DNA of 64,000 nucleotides from Robertmurraya korlensis (GTDB lineage: Bacteria > Bacillota > Bacilli > Bacillales > Cytobacillaceae), in contig NZ_JAMBNS010000011.1 of assembly GCF_023715225.1 (NCBI RefSeq), positions 1-64,000 of the forward strand, in the 5' to 3' direction. Shown here one piece after another: positions 25,158 through 34,168 of this stretch. The position numbers were made by a program, and so were the translations under genes. How positions within the stretch are numbered: position 1 is the stretch's first letter; each line of letters begins with the position of its first letter. The notes under the pieces are model-generated. The model ran no database searches. It had not been told where the DNA came from and worked only from the letters and a program-made list of their open reading frames with translations.

Positions 25158-26003
25158 TTATTTTTGTAATAGTGCCCGACTATAGAACCTTTGTATATGC
25201 ATACTAATATACATAAGTTCTGCCTCTGGATATTCTATACGGTATTTGATTTCGAGAAACTCGCCAACTTCTTGAGCACAGGAAAAGGCTTCTTTAAAAT
25301 TCTCCTTGATGACGACAGCCATTTGTTGATCATACTCATGTTTGGATTCATGAGATAACAGGCTTTTAAGCGAAAAGCGCAAATGGGTGATTAATCGTTC
25401 ATAAGACATCGAATCTTCGACAATATTTACATGTAAACGGTTCTCGATGATACGGGTAATTTCTTGAATGGTGGTCGTTATATCAATCGTTTCTTCCATG
25501 TTACCGATATTCATTCTTGCGGTATGCATGTGCATAGCAATATTGCCTACTTCATCTTCGGGAATTTCTATTCCGAGTTTCTTCATTATTAGTTTTCTTG
25601 CCCAGAGTCCTATTTCGTACTCTTTCACATAAAGAATTTTTATCTGGTCAAGCAGTGAATTTTTTATCGCTATTCCATTGGTTAATCGTTCAATGGCAAA
25701 TGATAAATGATCTGAAAAAGCAACATGTACATGCTCGTTGATCGTGACGCCGAATTCCTTTTCCGCATAGCTAATGATTTCCTCAGCCAACTGAATATGT
25801 TCTTCCGGCAGCAACTGCAATATTTCCTCAAATTTTTGATGTTCATTTGGGTCTTCCATGACAAAAACTTTATCAATTTTCGACTCATTTACCCTATCAT
25901 TCTTCCTCTTCTGAAACCCTATGCCCTCTCCCATGACAATCTTTTCACCGTCTCTGTCTTTCACGACAACCGCACTGTTATTCAAGACTTTTTTAATTTT
26001 CAT
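25158..26003 (-). CDS. BglG/SacY/LicT-type transcriptional antiterminator
   Basis: 281 residues from the ATG at 26003 (AGGAAGGTGA upstream). The N-terminal RNA-binding CAT domain (MKIKKVLNNSAVVVKD, GEGIGFQKRKND) precedes PRD1 (EHVHVAFSDHLSFAIER; HMHTAR) and PRD2 (LITHLRFSLKSLL; MHIQRF). All four phosphorylatable-type His contexts are visible. It should bind the RAT before sacB and prevent termination when sucrose transport dephosphorylates it. It is the last gene of the operon it controls, giving autoregulation. Confidence 0.9.
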   Translation of the reverse strand: MKIKKVLNNSAVVVKDRDGEKIVMGEGIGFQKRKNDRVNESKIDKVFVMEDPNEHQKFEEILQLLPEEHIQLAEEIISYAEKEFGVTINEHVHVAFSDHLSFAIERLTNGIAIKNSLLDQIKILYVKEYEIGLWARKLIMKKLGIEIPEDEVGNIAMHMHTARMNIGNMEETIDITTTIQEITRIIENRLHVNIVEDSMSYERLITHLRFSLKSLLSHESKHEYDQQMAVVIKENFKEAFSCAQEVGEFLEIKYRIEYPEAELMYISMHIQRFYSRALLQK

Positions 26004-26039
26004 CTTACTTTCACCTTCCTGTTTATCGAGCAATCGAGG

Positions 26040-27449
26040 TCATTTCTGTTCTTCTGGACTTTCTTTCACCCACAAAATCCAGGTAGCAATAAAAGCGGTA
26101 ATAGCAGATAGGCCAAGGCCAATCAGATAATTCACTAGATTATAACTTCCCAATGGCGCTACAATCGCAATCATCGGGATTCCTGTAAGTCCATACGAAT
26201 TAGCAACCACATGAGTAAATACAGCATACGCTCCCCCAATGGCACCACCGACGGCAGCACCAATGAATGGTCTCATAAGCCTGATATTCACACCGAACAT
26301 CACAGGTTCAATAATGCCTAAGAATGCTGAAAAAGCAGAAGGAATTGCGATTTTCTTTATTCTCTTATTTTTCGTCCTGAAAAATACAGCAAGTCCTGCT
26401 GCTCCTTGAGCAATATTAGCCATTGACCAAATCGGCAACAGAAAATTAACGCCAATGTCCGGATTTGCAAGAAGTTCCATCTCAACCGCGTGCAACGTAT
26501 GATGCAGACCCGTTACCACAATAAGTGAATAAAGACCGCCAAATAAAAATCCAGCAACGGTGCCTCCTGATTTATAGACGAGTTCCAGAGCCATAGTGAT
26601 CCAATCACCAATCAATAATGAGACGGGCCCAATGACTAACAGCGAGACACTCCCAATACAGATCATTACAAGAAACGGGATAAAAAATAAATCCAACGAT
26701 CCAGGTACCATTTTTCTCAGAGCCTGTTCCATCTTACTCATGAAGAATACGGAAATTAGGATCGGGATCACCGTTCCCTGATACCCTATAAGAGGGATAT
26801 CAAGTCCTAAAACCTCCATATATTGCGGTACTTTATAACCAAGTAAAGAAGGATTCAGTAGCGAAGGGTGAGTCAAGATCCCTCCGATTACGGCACCTAA
26901 TACTTGGCTTCCTCCAAACTCCTTGGCGGCACTGAACCCTATTAGAATGGGCAAGATGATGAAGGCTGCGCTCGAAAAAATATCTAGCATGATCATAATC
27001 GGGCTTTCTGGTTGTACCCACTCAAACACCTTGATCATACCTATAAGCCCCATTAACAGGCCGCTTGCAACGATGGCCGGGATGATTGGTACAAAGATAT
27101 TGGACAAAGTCTTCGCTAGTTGCACAAGCGGGTTCATTCTTCTATTTCTATTATTAATATCCTTTATGCCAGGTTCAAAAGCAGGAGTGAGATCAATGAT
27201 AGACCTGTAGACATGATTGATCGCTACGGATCCGATGATAACCTGGAAAAGTCCTAGCCGAGAAAAAGTGCCGTGTACATAAGGCAATGCCTCTAATTTC
27301 GATAGATCCACACGATGATTATCGTGAAGTTCGAACCGTAATCGAGTCGTACAATGAGTCACCTTTGCAATATTTTCTTTTCCACCTAGTAATAAGACCA
27401 GCTCCTGTGCAATCTCTATAGGTTGTTTCTGTCTATCTTGCATGTCCAT
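26040..27449 (-). CDS. sacP: Sucrose-type PTS transporter EIIBC
   Basis: 469 residues. The EIIB domain (1-90) has the phospho-Cys in THCTTRLRFEL. The EIIC domain has about ten membrane helices and the substrate motif GIIEPVMFGVN. There is no IIA domain, as in B. subtilis SacP, which borrows a IIA elsewhere. It imports sucrose as sucrose-6-phosphate and would phosphorylate and inhibit the adjacent antiterminator. No sacA (sucrose-6-phosphate hydrolase) is present in the window. Confidence 0.85.
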   Translation of the reverse strand: MDMQDRQKQPIEIAQELVLLLGGKENIAKVTHCTTRLRFELHDNHRVDLSKLEALPYVHGTFSRLGLFQVIIGSVAINHVYRSIIDLTPAFEPGIKDINNRNRRMNPLVQLAKTLSNIFVPIIPAIVASGLLMGLIGMIKVFEWVQPESPIMIMLDIFSSAAFIILPILIGFSAAKEFGGSQVLGAVIGGILTHPSLLNPSLLGYKVPQYMEVLGLDIPLIGYQGTVIPILISVFFMSKMEQALRKMVPGSLDLFFIPFLVMICIGSVSLLVIGPVSLLIGDWITMALELVYKSGGTVAGFLFGGLYSLIVVTGLHHTLHAVEMELLANPDIGVNFLLPIWSMANIAQGAAGLAVFFRTKNKRIKKIAIPSAFSAFLGIIEPVMFGVNIRLMRPFIGAAVGGAIGGAYAVFTHVVANSYGLTGIPMIAIVAPLGSYNLVNYLIGLGLSAITAFIATWILWVKESPEEQK

Positions 27450-27471
27450 CTTTTCTCACCCTACGAACTTT

Positions 27472-28818
27472 TTATTTAAAAACTCCTTGCTTCTTCTCAT
27501 GAACGATCTTCGTCTGATCACGAGTAATGGCTAACTTTATGGATGGTGCAAGCATACCGCCAAAATGCTCGATTTGATACTCTGGGGATTGCTCACCAAT
27601 TTCATGAATGTCCAGTCCATCTACATTCGTATAATTTACAAAACTAGCCACCGTGCCATTCGGCATGACGATCCAAGAATAAGCTTGATATGGCTGATTG
27701 ATCGGATTGGCAATAACCAGTCCACTTTCATTAAGCGGCTCATAGTCTCCACGAAGTGAACTGGAAACAAATCCATATAAACCTTCAGGCGCGTTAAGAC
27801 CCGGAGCGAATTTCTCACTGTGTGTCTTGGCAAAAAGATAATAGTCGTTGCCCTTTACTATTACACTTGGACGTTCAAGCTCTTCATTTACATAGTTAGC
27901 CTCGAGCAATGGAGGCAACAATTCAAAATTATTAAAATCTCCATCCACTGCTTTGGCGATACCAATGCTTCCATTGAAGGCTTTTGAGTCCTCTGAGATT
28001 TCATGGCTGCTGCCAAAGCCCGCTGAACCAATATATTCATCCTTTAAAAAACGGTCCTCTAATCTGCCAGCTGAGTTCGCTTCAAATAGTAGATATTCTT
28101 CCCCAGTCTTTGGATCCTCGAAAAAATACGGATCCCGGAATGCATAAGATTCCTCTCCTTGGCCCGTCTGCTCTATTGTCTGATAAAATTCTCCTTTAGG
28201 CTCAAGGATGATGTCATGTTCAGACCAGTCCTGAAAAATAACGCCACCTTTTGTGGTACTGATTTCTGCTGAAGCAGTAGCAATTCGTTGTTCGTAGCTT
28301 AATCGCTCTTCACCTTTTCTACCTGTGGCTGTGTAGAATATATGCAGTCTACCATCTTTATCGACAATCGACGAGCCTGCCCATTGTCTAGAACCCAAAG
28401 CGACGCCATCTTTGAACACCTTGCCACCTGGCTCCCAGCTCTTGCCATCCTTTGAATAGAAGTAAACAATTTCAGCCGTATCATGCCGCTTGCCCGGAAG
28501 TACATCATTAGGAACCGATAAAGCAAAAATGATTTTATATCCATTGACGACAGCAGGGTGTCCATTCTTATCCTGAAGTGGCCACGTATCCCAAATATAT
28601 GAATCTGATGAGATTTCCACAAGATCTTGAGTATCGATTTCCGGCGCTGTATTGGTGTCATTCATTTCTAAATAGCTTACACTTTCACGAGTCCAGTTGA
28701 AAACTTCTCTATCTTCATCGGCAAAAACACTTGTGCTAATCATAGGTGCAAATAGAGAGGAAAGTCCAATGAAAGTCGCTATTAAAATTTTGCCAGTTTT
28801 CTCTTTTTTTCTCTTCAT
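27472..28818 (-). CDS. GH68 fructosyltransferase (levansucrase family), third copy
   Basis: 448 residues with signal peptide. All three GH68 catalytic residues are present: nucleophile Asp in IWDTWPLQD, transition-state Asp in AFRDPYFFED, acid/base Glu in LERPSV. The latter differs from LERPH in the two sisters, so the neighbouring His is replaced by Ser next to the catalytic Glu. Secreted enzymes of this family split sucrose and polymerise fructose to levan or inulin, or hydrolyse it. The replacement may shift product or hydrolysis balance. It lies 22 nt upstream of sacP. Confidence 0.9.
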   Translation of the reverse strand: MKRKKEKTGKILIATFIGLSSLFAPMISTSVFADEDREVFNWTRESVSYLEMNDTNTAPEIDTQDLVEISSDSYIWDTWPLQDKNGHPAVVNGYKIIFALSVPNDVLPGKRHDTAEIVYFYSKDGKSWEPGGKVFKDGVALGSRQWAGSSIVDKDGRLHIFYTATGRKGEERLSYEQRIATASAEISTTKGGVIFQDWSEHDIILEPKGEFYQTIEQTGQGEESYAFRDPYFFEDPKTGEEYLLFEANSAGRLEDRFLKDEYIGSAGFGSSHEISEDSKAFNGSIGIAKAVDGDFNNFELLPPLLEANYVNEELERPSVIVKGNDYYLFAKTHSEKFAPGLNAPEGLYGFVSSSLRGDYEPLNESGLVIANPINQPYQAYSWIVMPNGTVASFVNYTNVDGLDIHEIGEQSPEYQIEHFGGMLAPSIKLAITRDQTKIVHEKKQGVFK

Positions 28819-28863
28819 TTATGTAGTCCCCCATAGTCTAACCTGCTTTTTTATAACGCGAGA

Positions 28864-28940
28864 ACGAACTTGCTTCTGCACAAGTTCGTCCACTTCCCAT
28901 ATATACAGATAGTCAGCCGATATCCTAGGAATCGGCTGAC
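28864..28940. other. Two hairpins between the second and third GH68 genes
   Basis: ACGAACTTG/CAAGTTCGT (28864-28889) and GTCAGCCGAT/ATCGGCTGAC (28912-28940) are perfect stems. Neither has a T-run on the coding strand. They probably act on mRNA processing or stability within the operon rather than as terminators. Confidence 0.55.
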
Positions 28941-28947
28941 CAAAGAA

Positions 28948-30285
28948 TTATTGTTTGATCCATCCCTGGCTGAATTCTTTTTCAATCTTGGTTGTCGATC
29001 CAGTAATGGATAGTTTAACTGTCGGAGCTAATGTACCGCCAAAATGGCTAAACTGGAATTCCGGATCCTGATTTCCCACATCGCCAATAGATAAGTTACC
29101 CAATTCTCCAAAATGTGCAAACCCAACGACATTTAAATTCGGAAGTACAAGCCAAGAATAAGCCTGGTAAGGATTTTCCGGAGGATTGGCCATCACTAGT
29201 CCACTGCCATTAAGTGGCTCATATCCGCCCGTCAAGGTGTCAGACACAAATCCATACAGCCCTTCTGGTCCTTGCAGTCCTTCCGCATATTTATTGATAT
29301 GACTGTCGGTGAACAGATAATATTTTTTATCCTTCACAATGATATGTGGTCGCTCTAGCTCTTCATTTACATAATTCGCTTCCAAAAGCGGTGGAAGCAT
29401 CTTCAGGTTTGAAGGATTTCCATCCACCACTTCTGCCATTCCAATATTGGCATTTGCGTGGACAGCACCTGCAGGTACCGGGTTCTCATCGGTGTAGTCC
29501 GTGCTTCCCGCGTATTCCTGTTTGAATGCACGTTCCCCTACTGCACCACCTGAGTTCCCTTCAAACAGAATGTATTCTTTTTCTGTCTTTGGATCCTTGA
29601 ACCACATCGGATCACGGAAAGCATAGCCGCCTCCTTCACCTTGCTGTGCCTGCTCTTTTGTTTGATAGTACTCACCATCTGGCTCTAGGATGATCTTGTG
29701 ATCGCCCCAGTTTTCAAATCGGACACCCTCACTGTCAGCTACGATATCACCTGTAGCCATCGCCAGACGCTGTTCAAATGTAAGAGGAGCTTCCCCTCTA
29801 TGACCTGTTGCTGTATAGAAGGCATGAATTTTCCCCTCATCCATCATGGCAGATCCTGCCCATTCACGTGAACCTAGTGACGCTCCTTCTGGGAAAAGCG
29901 TTCCGCCTAGCGTCCAATCCTTTCCATTTTTGGAGTAAAAGTAACGAATGGTCGCAATATCATGCACTTTACCAGGCAGTACATCATCTGGAGCTGATAG
30001 AGCAAATAATACCTTCCAGCCTTTAACGGAAGCTATATTCCCATCGCGGTCGGTTAAAGGCCATGAATCCCATACATGATAACCAGGTGCGAATTTTTCC
30101 AATTTAGAGATATCCGTATATGGCAAGGTATTATCTTGATTCAGTTCAATTTTAGAAGCCTGTTCCCTTGTCCAATTGGTTGTCGTTACGGTCTCATCTG
30201 CCTTTGCTGATAAGCCGTTAAAACCAGATATAACGACACTTGCTGCCAATACTACTGCTGATAGTGCTTTTTTATTTTTTAGCAT
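28948..30285 (-). CDS. GH68 fructosyltransferase (levansucrase family), second copy
   Basis: 445 residues with a signal peptide (VVLAASVVISGFNGLSAKA). Catalytic residues intact: VWDSWPLTD, AFRDPMWFKD and LERPHI. The substrate-site segment EWAGSAMM and the Tyr/Trp-rich end YQAYSWLVLP are conserved. AAGGAGA SD. It is clearly paralogous to its neighbours over its whole length but far from identical, so the duplications are old. Confidence 0.92.
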   Translation of the reverse strand: MLKNKKALSAVVLAASVVISGFNGLSAKADETVTTTNWTREQASKIELNQDNTLPYTDISKLEKFAPGYHVWDSWPLTDRDGNIASVKGWKVLFALSAPDDVLPGKVHDIATIRYFYSKNGKDWTLGGTLFPEGASLGSREWAGSAMMDEGKIHAFYTATGHRGEAPLTFEQRLAMATGDIVADSEGVRFENWGDHKIILEPDGEYYQTKEQAQQGEGGGYAFRDPMWFKDPKTEKEYILFEGNSGGAVGERAFKQEYAGSTDYTDENPVPAGAVHANANIGMAEVVDGNPSNLKMLPPLLEANYVNEELERPHIIVKDKKYYLFTDSHINKYAEGLQGPEGLYGFVSDTLTGGYEPLNGSGLVMANPPENPYQAYSWLVLPNLNVVGFAHFGELGNLSIGDVGNQDPEFQFSHFGGTLAPTVKLSITGSTTKIEKEFSQGWIKQ

Positions 30286-30312
30286 GTCAATCTCCTTTCA
30301 GTTTTAAATACA

Positions 30313-31626
30313 TTAGCGATTTGCGCCAAATGGCTTAATTTCGCCAGTCTTTCCTTCTTTCATAATTTTTGAAGTATCTCCATCAAGCTTTAATTTCAAG
30401 GTAGCAGCGAATGTACCACCAAAATTCACTTGTCCATTCTCATCAAGCGGTTCATTAATGAAGCTAATGACCTGCTGGTTAGGAAGGACCATCCATGAAT
30501 AAGCCTGGTATGGATTCTCTGCTGGGTTTGCTATAACGAGACCACTTTCATTCATTGGCTTTTTCTCACCGAACAGTCCATTGCTGACAAATCCATATAC
30601 ACCGTCAGGTCCTGTTAAACCAGGTGCGTATGTAAAGGTATGGCTGATGGTGAATAAATAATATTCATCACCGTTGATCACCACGTGCGGGCGTTCTAAC
30701 TGATGATTGGTGCCAACTGATTCAAGCAATGGAGGAAGAAGCTTCAATTCACTTACCTCTTTATCTAGCACTTCGGCAATACCAATATTTCCATTGTATT
30801 TTTCTGCGCCTTCAGGAACAGAATGGGTGCTGCGGTACTCTTCGTCCCCAATATTCTCCGGCTTAATATAATCTCGGTCGCTTCCAGCTTGTCCTTCAAA
30901 AATGATATATTCTTTTCCAGTATTCGGATCCTGGAAGAAGAATGGGTCGCGGAATGCTGTGATGATTGGGCTATCTGCCTGTTCGATCGTTTCATAATGT
31001 TTGCCATCTGCTTCAAGAATGATTTCATGCTCGCCCTCATTTGTCAGCTTGACACCATCTTTATTGGTCTCAATATTAAAAGTCGTTTTAGCAAGACGCT
31101 GAACGGCTCTCTTATCCCATCCGTTATAATCCCATTTTTCTCTGTCACCAGTTGCGGTATAGAATAAATGCACTTTTTCATCTTCATCTAGCATCGCTGT
31201 ACCCGCCCATTGCATATATCCTTTTGCATTTTCATATTCATAAGGGATTCCTGCATATGTCCAATCCTTGCCGTTCTTAGAATAAAACATGCCAATTCTT
31301 GCTTCCGTATGACGCTCACCCCACCCTAGGTTGCGAGGTGCGACTAGAGCAAAAGCCACTCGATAACCGTTCACGATTGCTAGAGAACCATCCCTGTTCT
31401 GAAGCGGCCATGTATCCCAAACCCATTGGTCGGGTGCGACAAGGTCAAACTCCATATCCACCTCTGGCGCTGTTGTTTCTTCTGTAAGCTTCACTTTTTC
31501 CGCTTGCTGACGTGACCAGACGGACGTTTGATTCTCTGCGGCCATTGTTGGTGCTACAAACAAGCTGTTTGCGGCAATCACTGTCGCCAAAATAAGGCCT
31601 TTTACTTTGCTGGACTTCTTCTTCAT
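30313..31626 (-). CDS. sacB: Levansucrase-type GH68 fructosyltransferase, first copy
   Basis: 437-residue secreted enzyme. Signal peptide ends near PTMAAEN. Catalytic residues intact: VWDTWPLQN, AFRDPFFFQD and LERPHV. It sits directly behind a leader nearly identical in layout to B. subtilis sacB, so sucrose induces it. It would make levan or fructooligosaccharides extracellularly and release glucose. GGAGGTT SD. It is shorter than B. subtilis SacB (473). Confidence 0.93.
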   Translation of the reverse strand: MKKKSSKVKGLILATVIAANSLFVAPTMAAENQTSVWSRQQAEKVKLTEETTAPEVDMEFDLVAPDQWVWDTWPLQNRDGSLAIVNGYRVAFALVAPRNLGWGERHTEARIGMFYSKNGKDWTYAGIPYEYENAKGYMQWAGTAMLDEDEKVHLFYTATGDREKWDYNGWDKRAVQRLAKTTFNIETNKDGVKLTNEGEHEIILEADGKHYETIEQADSPIITAFRDPFFFQDPNTGKEYIIFEGQAGSDRDYIKPENIGDEEYRSTHSVPEGAEKYNGNIGIAEVLDKEVSELKLLPPLLESVGTNHQLERPHVVINGDEYYLFTISHTFTYAPGLTGPDGVYGFVSNGLFGEKKPMNESGLVIANPAENPYQAYSWMVLPNQQVISFINEPLDENGQVNFGGTFAATLKLKLDGDTSKIMKEGKTGEIKPFGANR

Positions 31627-31693
31627 TCCTATTAACCTCCATTTTTTACAGCAGGATTACAGCTTTCAGACTTGTCACTTCTAAATTTTGACA

Positions 31694-31791
31694 ACAAAAA
31701 AAGACCTAAAATGTGCAGGGAGAAGTCTACCAGAAAGGTACACTTTGCCCTTACACAATTTAGGTCTTGCCTGCTTAACCAGTCACAATCC
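31694..31791 (-). promoter_or_regulatory. RAT antiterminator overlapping a terminator (sacB leader)
   Basis: On the minus strand the RAT begins GGATTGTGACTGG and ends GCAGGCAAGACC (31791-31763). It overlaps the 5' arm of a terminator: TTTAGGTCTT at 31759-31768 with AAGACCTAAA at 31701-31710, a perfect 10-bp stem followed by T7 on the minus strand. The loop carries GGGCAAAGTGTA. This is the same design, and in part the same sequence, as the B. subtilis sacB leader. Confidence 0.93.
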
Positions 31792-31815
31792 TGCATAATT
31801 CTGTTTACAGTGAAC

Positions 31816-31844
31816 ATTCTATTCTGTTCAAATTCCTAAATCAA
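31816..31844 (-). promoter_or_regulatory. Sigma-A promoter of the sac operon
   Basis: TTGATT (31844-31839) and TAGAAT (31821-31816) with 17-bp spacing. The expected start, near 31809, puts the RAT close to the mRNA 5' end, as in B. subtilis sacB. Confidence 0.65.
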
Positions 31845-32030
31845 TAGGATAATATTCCTTTCATCCATTTGTTTACAGTTAATATGGCATCGGTCTATTC
31901 TCATACGAATATGAATCTATTCATACATGAAAACGCATTCGTAATACTAAAAAAATTTTAATCACCCTAATATAAGGCTCTTTTTTTTCTCCTGTCCTCT
32001 TCTTCAATTTCTATTACTGTTGGTGTTTCA

Positions 32031-32065
32031 TATGAAAAGCAAAAGAAGAAATATACCTAGCATTT
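32031..32065. repeat. 35-bp direct repeat, right copy, flanking the sucrose operon
   Basis: Partner of 25094-25128 with two mismatches. Here the promoter -10 reads CATATGA instead of CATAATA, so this looks like a spoiled duplicate. It lies 2 nt past the YheC/D stop. The rest of the 31.85-32.07 kb spacer shows no gene. Confidence 0.8.
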
Positions 32066-32067
32066 GA

Positions 32068-33402
32068 TTAAAAACCCGCAAGTGCAGCAGCATATTCAAA
32101 TGGCGTGGTATGCAGTTTTATTTTTAAATCCTCATCTTTTGTTATCTTTAAACTCTTTTTTCCATATAGAGTGTTTACTTCTAATACCCATGGCTTATAG
32201 TGATGGTCGATGATTAAATCTAACGCAATGTCACCGAAATGGCCTAGCTCTTGGTCAATCATCTCACATACTTTCTTACACACTTCTATGGTTTCAATCA
32301 TAATCCTTTTTGCCTTACTTTCATTAACCTTATAAATGATTTGTATTGTCTTTTCTCCGTTAGCTATATGTGCCACTTGTTTTAAATTTGTAATAATACT
32401 TCCCTCTTGTGCGACTCTTCCTACTGATCCTTGGCAAATCCATTTCTTCGTATAGTCTTTTTGAAAATACAATCGAAAGTCATACTTCTTATTTTTATAG
32501 ATAGTCGGAACTCCTTGCTGAAGGATATACACTTGCTTGGGGAGCATCTTCTCCAAAGCATGTATAAGTTCATTCAGTGAGGTAAATTTCTTCTTATCTC
32601 TCATATTATTTATTAGATAGATTCCATCAGGTTCTTTTTGAATAACAAAAATTCCATTCCCTTGCATTCCTTTAGCAGGTTTTAAGTAGACCGTTTGATA
32701 TCTAGTAAGCATGTTGTCTAAATCATGTACCGTTTGAAATCTTTTCGTCTCCGGTAAGTATTTCTTCACCTCAGCATCTTTTGAACAAGCATTCCAAAAG
32801 TCTAATTTACTTATAAAGCTGGTATTAAATAATTTTTCACCAGTCGCTTTCCTCAGTTCTAATTCTTTTTCAAAGGGCATTCTAGTTTTCTTAAAGATAG
32901 AGTCAGGATAGGGAAAAATCCCCTTTACCCACTTTCCTTGTGTAAAGTAAAAACCTGTTATCGTTTGGTTCACCGTATCAACCTTGTCACTAGAACAAAT
33001 GAGAACGAAGCGTGGATTCTTTTCATATAAATAATAGAGTTTGCGATAATGCTCCAATGTATTTTGCGATAATTGAGCGAATGACTTTTTGACGATAAAA
33101 GCAATAAATGGACCGAGATGGATCACATTGTTCTTAACGATTATGTCGAAGCTAATATTTTCAGGAATGAGAAAGGATTCATTATTTCTCATGAATCCTA
33201 TTTCGTTATCTGATAACATATTATTTTGTACAACACTAAATTCTTGTAACCAATTTCCAAACTTTATCATAGTGACGTTTGAATGAATTTGATGTTGTTG
33301 CAAAAATCCTTTTGATAAGTGTATGGGTGGGAGTTCACCTTCACTTAAGTTTGAATTCCGTTTTCCATCTACTTCGGAAAATGTGTATCTGACTTTTATC
33401 AT
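32068..33402 (-). CDS. YheC/YheD-type spore coat-associated ATP-grasp protein
   Basis: 444 residues. An N-terminal ~150-residue domain precedes an ATP-grasp fold with YLKPAKGMQGNGIFVIQ, the strand RLYFQKDYTKKWICQG, and the Mg-binding end DIALDLIIDHHYKPWVLEVN. B. subtilis YheC and YheD are made in the mother cell and placed at the spore surface. Their chemistry is unknown. It stands alone, with GGAGTG before the ATG, between the sac operon and the mnx island. Confidence 0.85.
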   Translation of the reverse strand: MIKVRYTFSEVDGKRNSNLSEGELPPIHLSKGFLQQHQIHSNVTMIKFGNWLQEFSVVQNNMLSDNEIGFMRNNESFLIPENISFDIIVKNNVIHLGPFIAFIVKKSFAQLSQNTLEHYRKLYYLYEKNPRFVLICSSDKVDTVNQTITGFYFTQGKWVKGIFPYPDSIFKKTRMPFEKELELRKATGEKLFNTSFISKLDFWNACSKDAEVKKYLPETKRFQTVHDLDNMLTRYQTVYLKPAKGMQGNGIFVIQKEPDGIYLINNMRDKKKFTSLNELIHALEKMLPKQVYILQQGVPTIYKNKKYDFRLYFQKDYTKKWICQGSVGRVAQEGSIITNLKQVAHIANGEKTIQIIYKVNESKAKRIMIETIEVCKKVCEMIDQELGHFGDIALDLIIDHHYKPWVLEVNTLYGKKSLKITKDEDLKIKLHTTPFEYAAALAGF

Positions 33403-33490
33403 TAAGTAAACACTCCAAGTCTAAGATTCTATAACCCCCTTTATATTATGAAGGAACAAGCAGTTATGCTCATACAAATGAGACTAGCTA

Positions 33491-33528
33491 AAAAAACATT
33501 ACTGAGACAAAATACAGTAATGTTTTTT
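33491..33528. terminator. Bidirectional terminator at the end of the mnx operon
   Basis: AAAAAACATTACTG (33491-33504) pairs perfectly with CAGTAATGTTTTTT (33515-33528), 10-nt loop. It lies 9 nt past the sco stop. Confidence 0.9.
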
Positions 33529-33537
33529 CATTTCCTT

Positions 33538-34128
33538 TTATTGAGTTAGTAGCATGATATCCGTTAGTATCTTTTCTTTTTCGACTGATTTTTTGGGACT
33601 TGCCATATCATATAAGGCACGGAGTTGATTGTCTTTGTCTATTAAATAAAGGGTGACAGAATGAGTAAGTAAATCTCCTTCGATTTTTTTATATTGCATC
33701 TGGAATTCATCGGCAATCCTTTTTGTCTGATCGGTTGGTCCCCTTAACCATTTCCATCCAACTGGATCGGTTTCAAATGCCTGCGCATATTCCCTGATCA
33801 CCTGCTTCGTATCGTATTCAGGATCTAAGGTGATGGAAACTAACTCCACGGATGTTCCAAAAAGCCCCTCTTTTTTTAAATTTTCCTGTAAATCTTGAAA
33901 GTCCATCATGGTTAAAGGACAAACATCCGGACAATTCGTATAAAAAAACGAGACTATTTTTATCTTCTCATTAGAAGTGGTATACACCTCATTATAGACA
34001 TCTTCCATTTGAAACGTTTCGATTGTATCTAAGACAGGAAGTTTTTCTGCTTTTGGCCAAAACCAATAGACGCTTAGAAATCCTACTATGCTAATTGTTA
34101 GAAAAATCAAAAGCACCTGTAGCTTCAT
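33538..34128 (-). CDS. SCO1/SenC family copper chaperone / thiol redoxin (MnxC-like)
   Basis: 196 residues anchored by an N-terminal helix (VLLIFLTISIVGFLSVYWF) without lipobox. Thioredoxin-fold SCO domain with the copper/thiol motif NCPDVCP and the distal His in THSVTLYLID. SCO proteins deliver Cu or keep Cu sites reduced. Only 40 nt with no terminator separate it from mnxG, so it is the last gene of the Mn-oxidase operon and probably loads Cu into MnxG. In Bacillus sp. SG-1 the Sco-like gene (mnxC) lies inside the operon upstream, so the order differs here. Confidence 0.9.
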   Translation of the reverse strand: MKLQVLLIFLTISIVGFLSVYWFWPKAEKLPVLDTIETFQMEDVYNEVYTTSNEKIKIVSFFYTNCPDVCPLTMMDFQDLQENLKKEGLFGTSVELVSITLDPEYDTKQVIREYAQAFETDPVGWKWLRGPTDQTKRIADEFQMQYKKIEGDLLTHSVTLYLIDKDNQLRALYDMASPKKSVEKEKILTDIMLLTQ

Positions 34129-34168
34129 CCCCGCTTCACACCCTATAGTTAGAAAATACTCACCTTAC

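Noticed and set aside
31928-31941. cre-like TGAAAACGCATTCG upstream of sacB
   Set aside because: Only 12 of 14 consensus positions, and about 85 bp upstream of the -35. Too weak to call.
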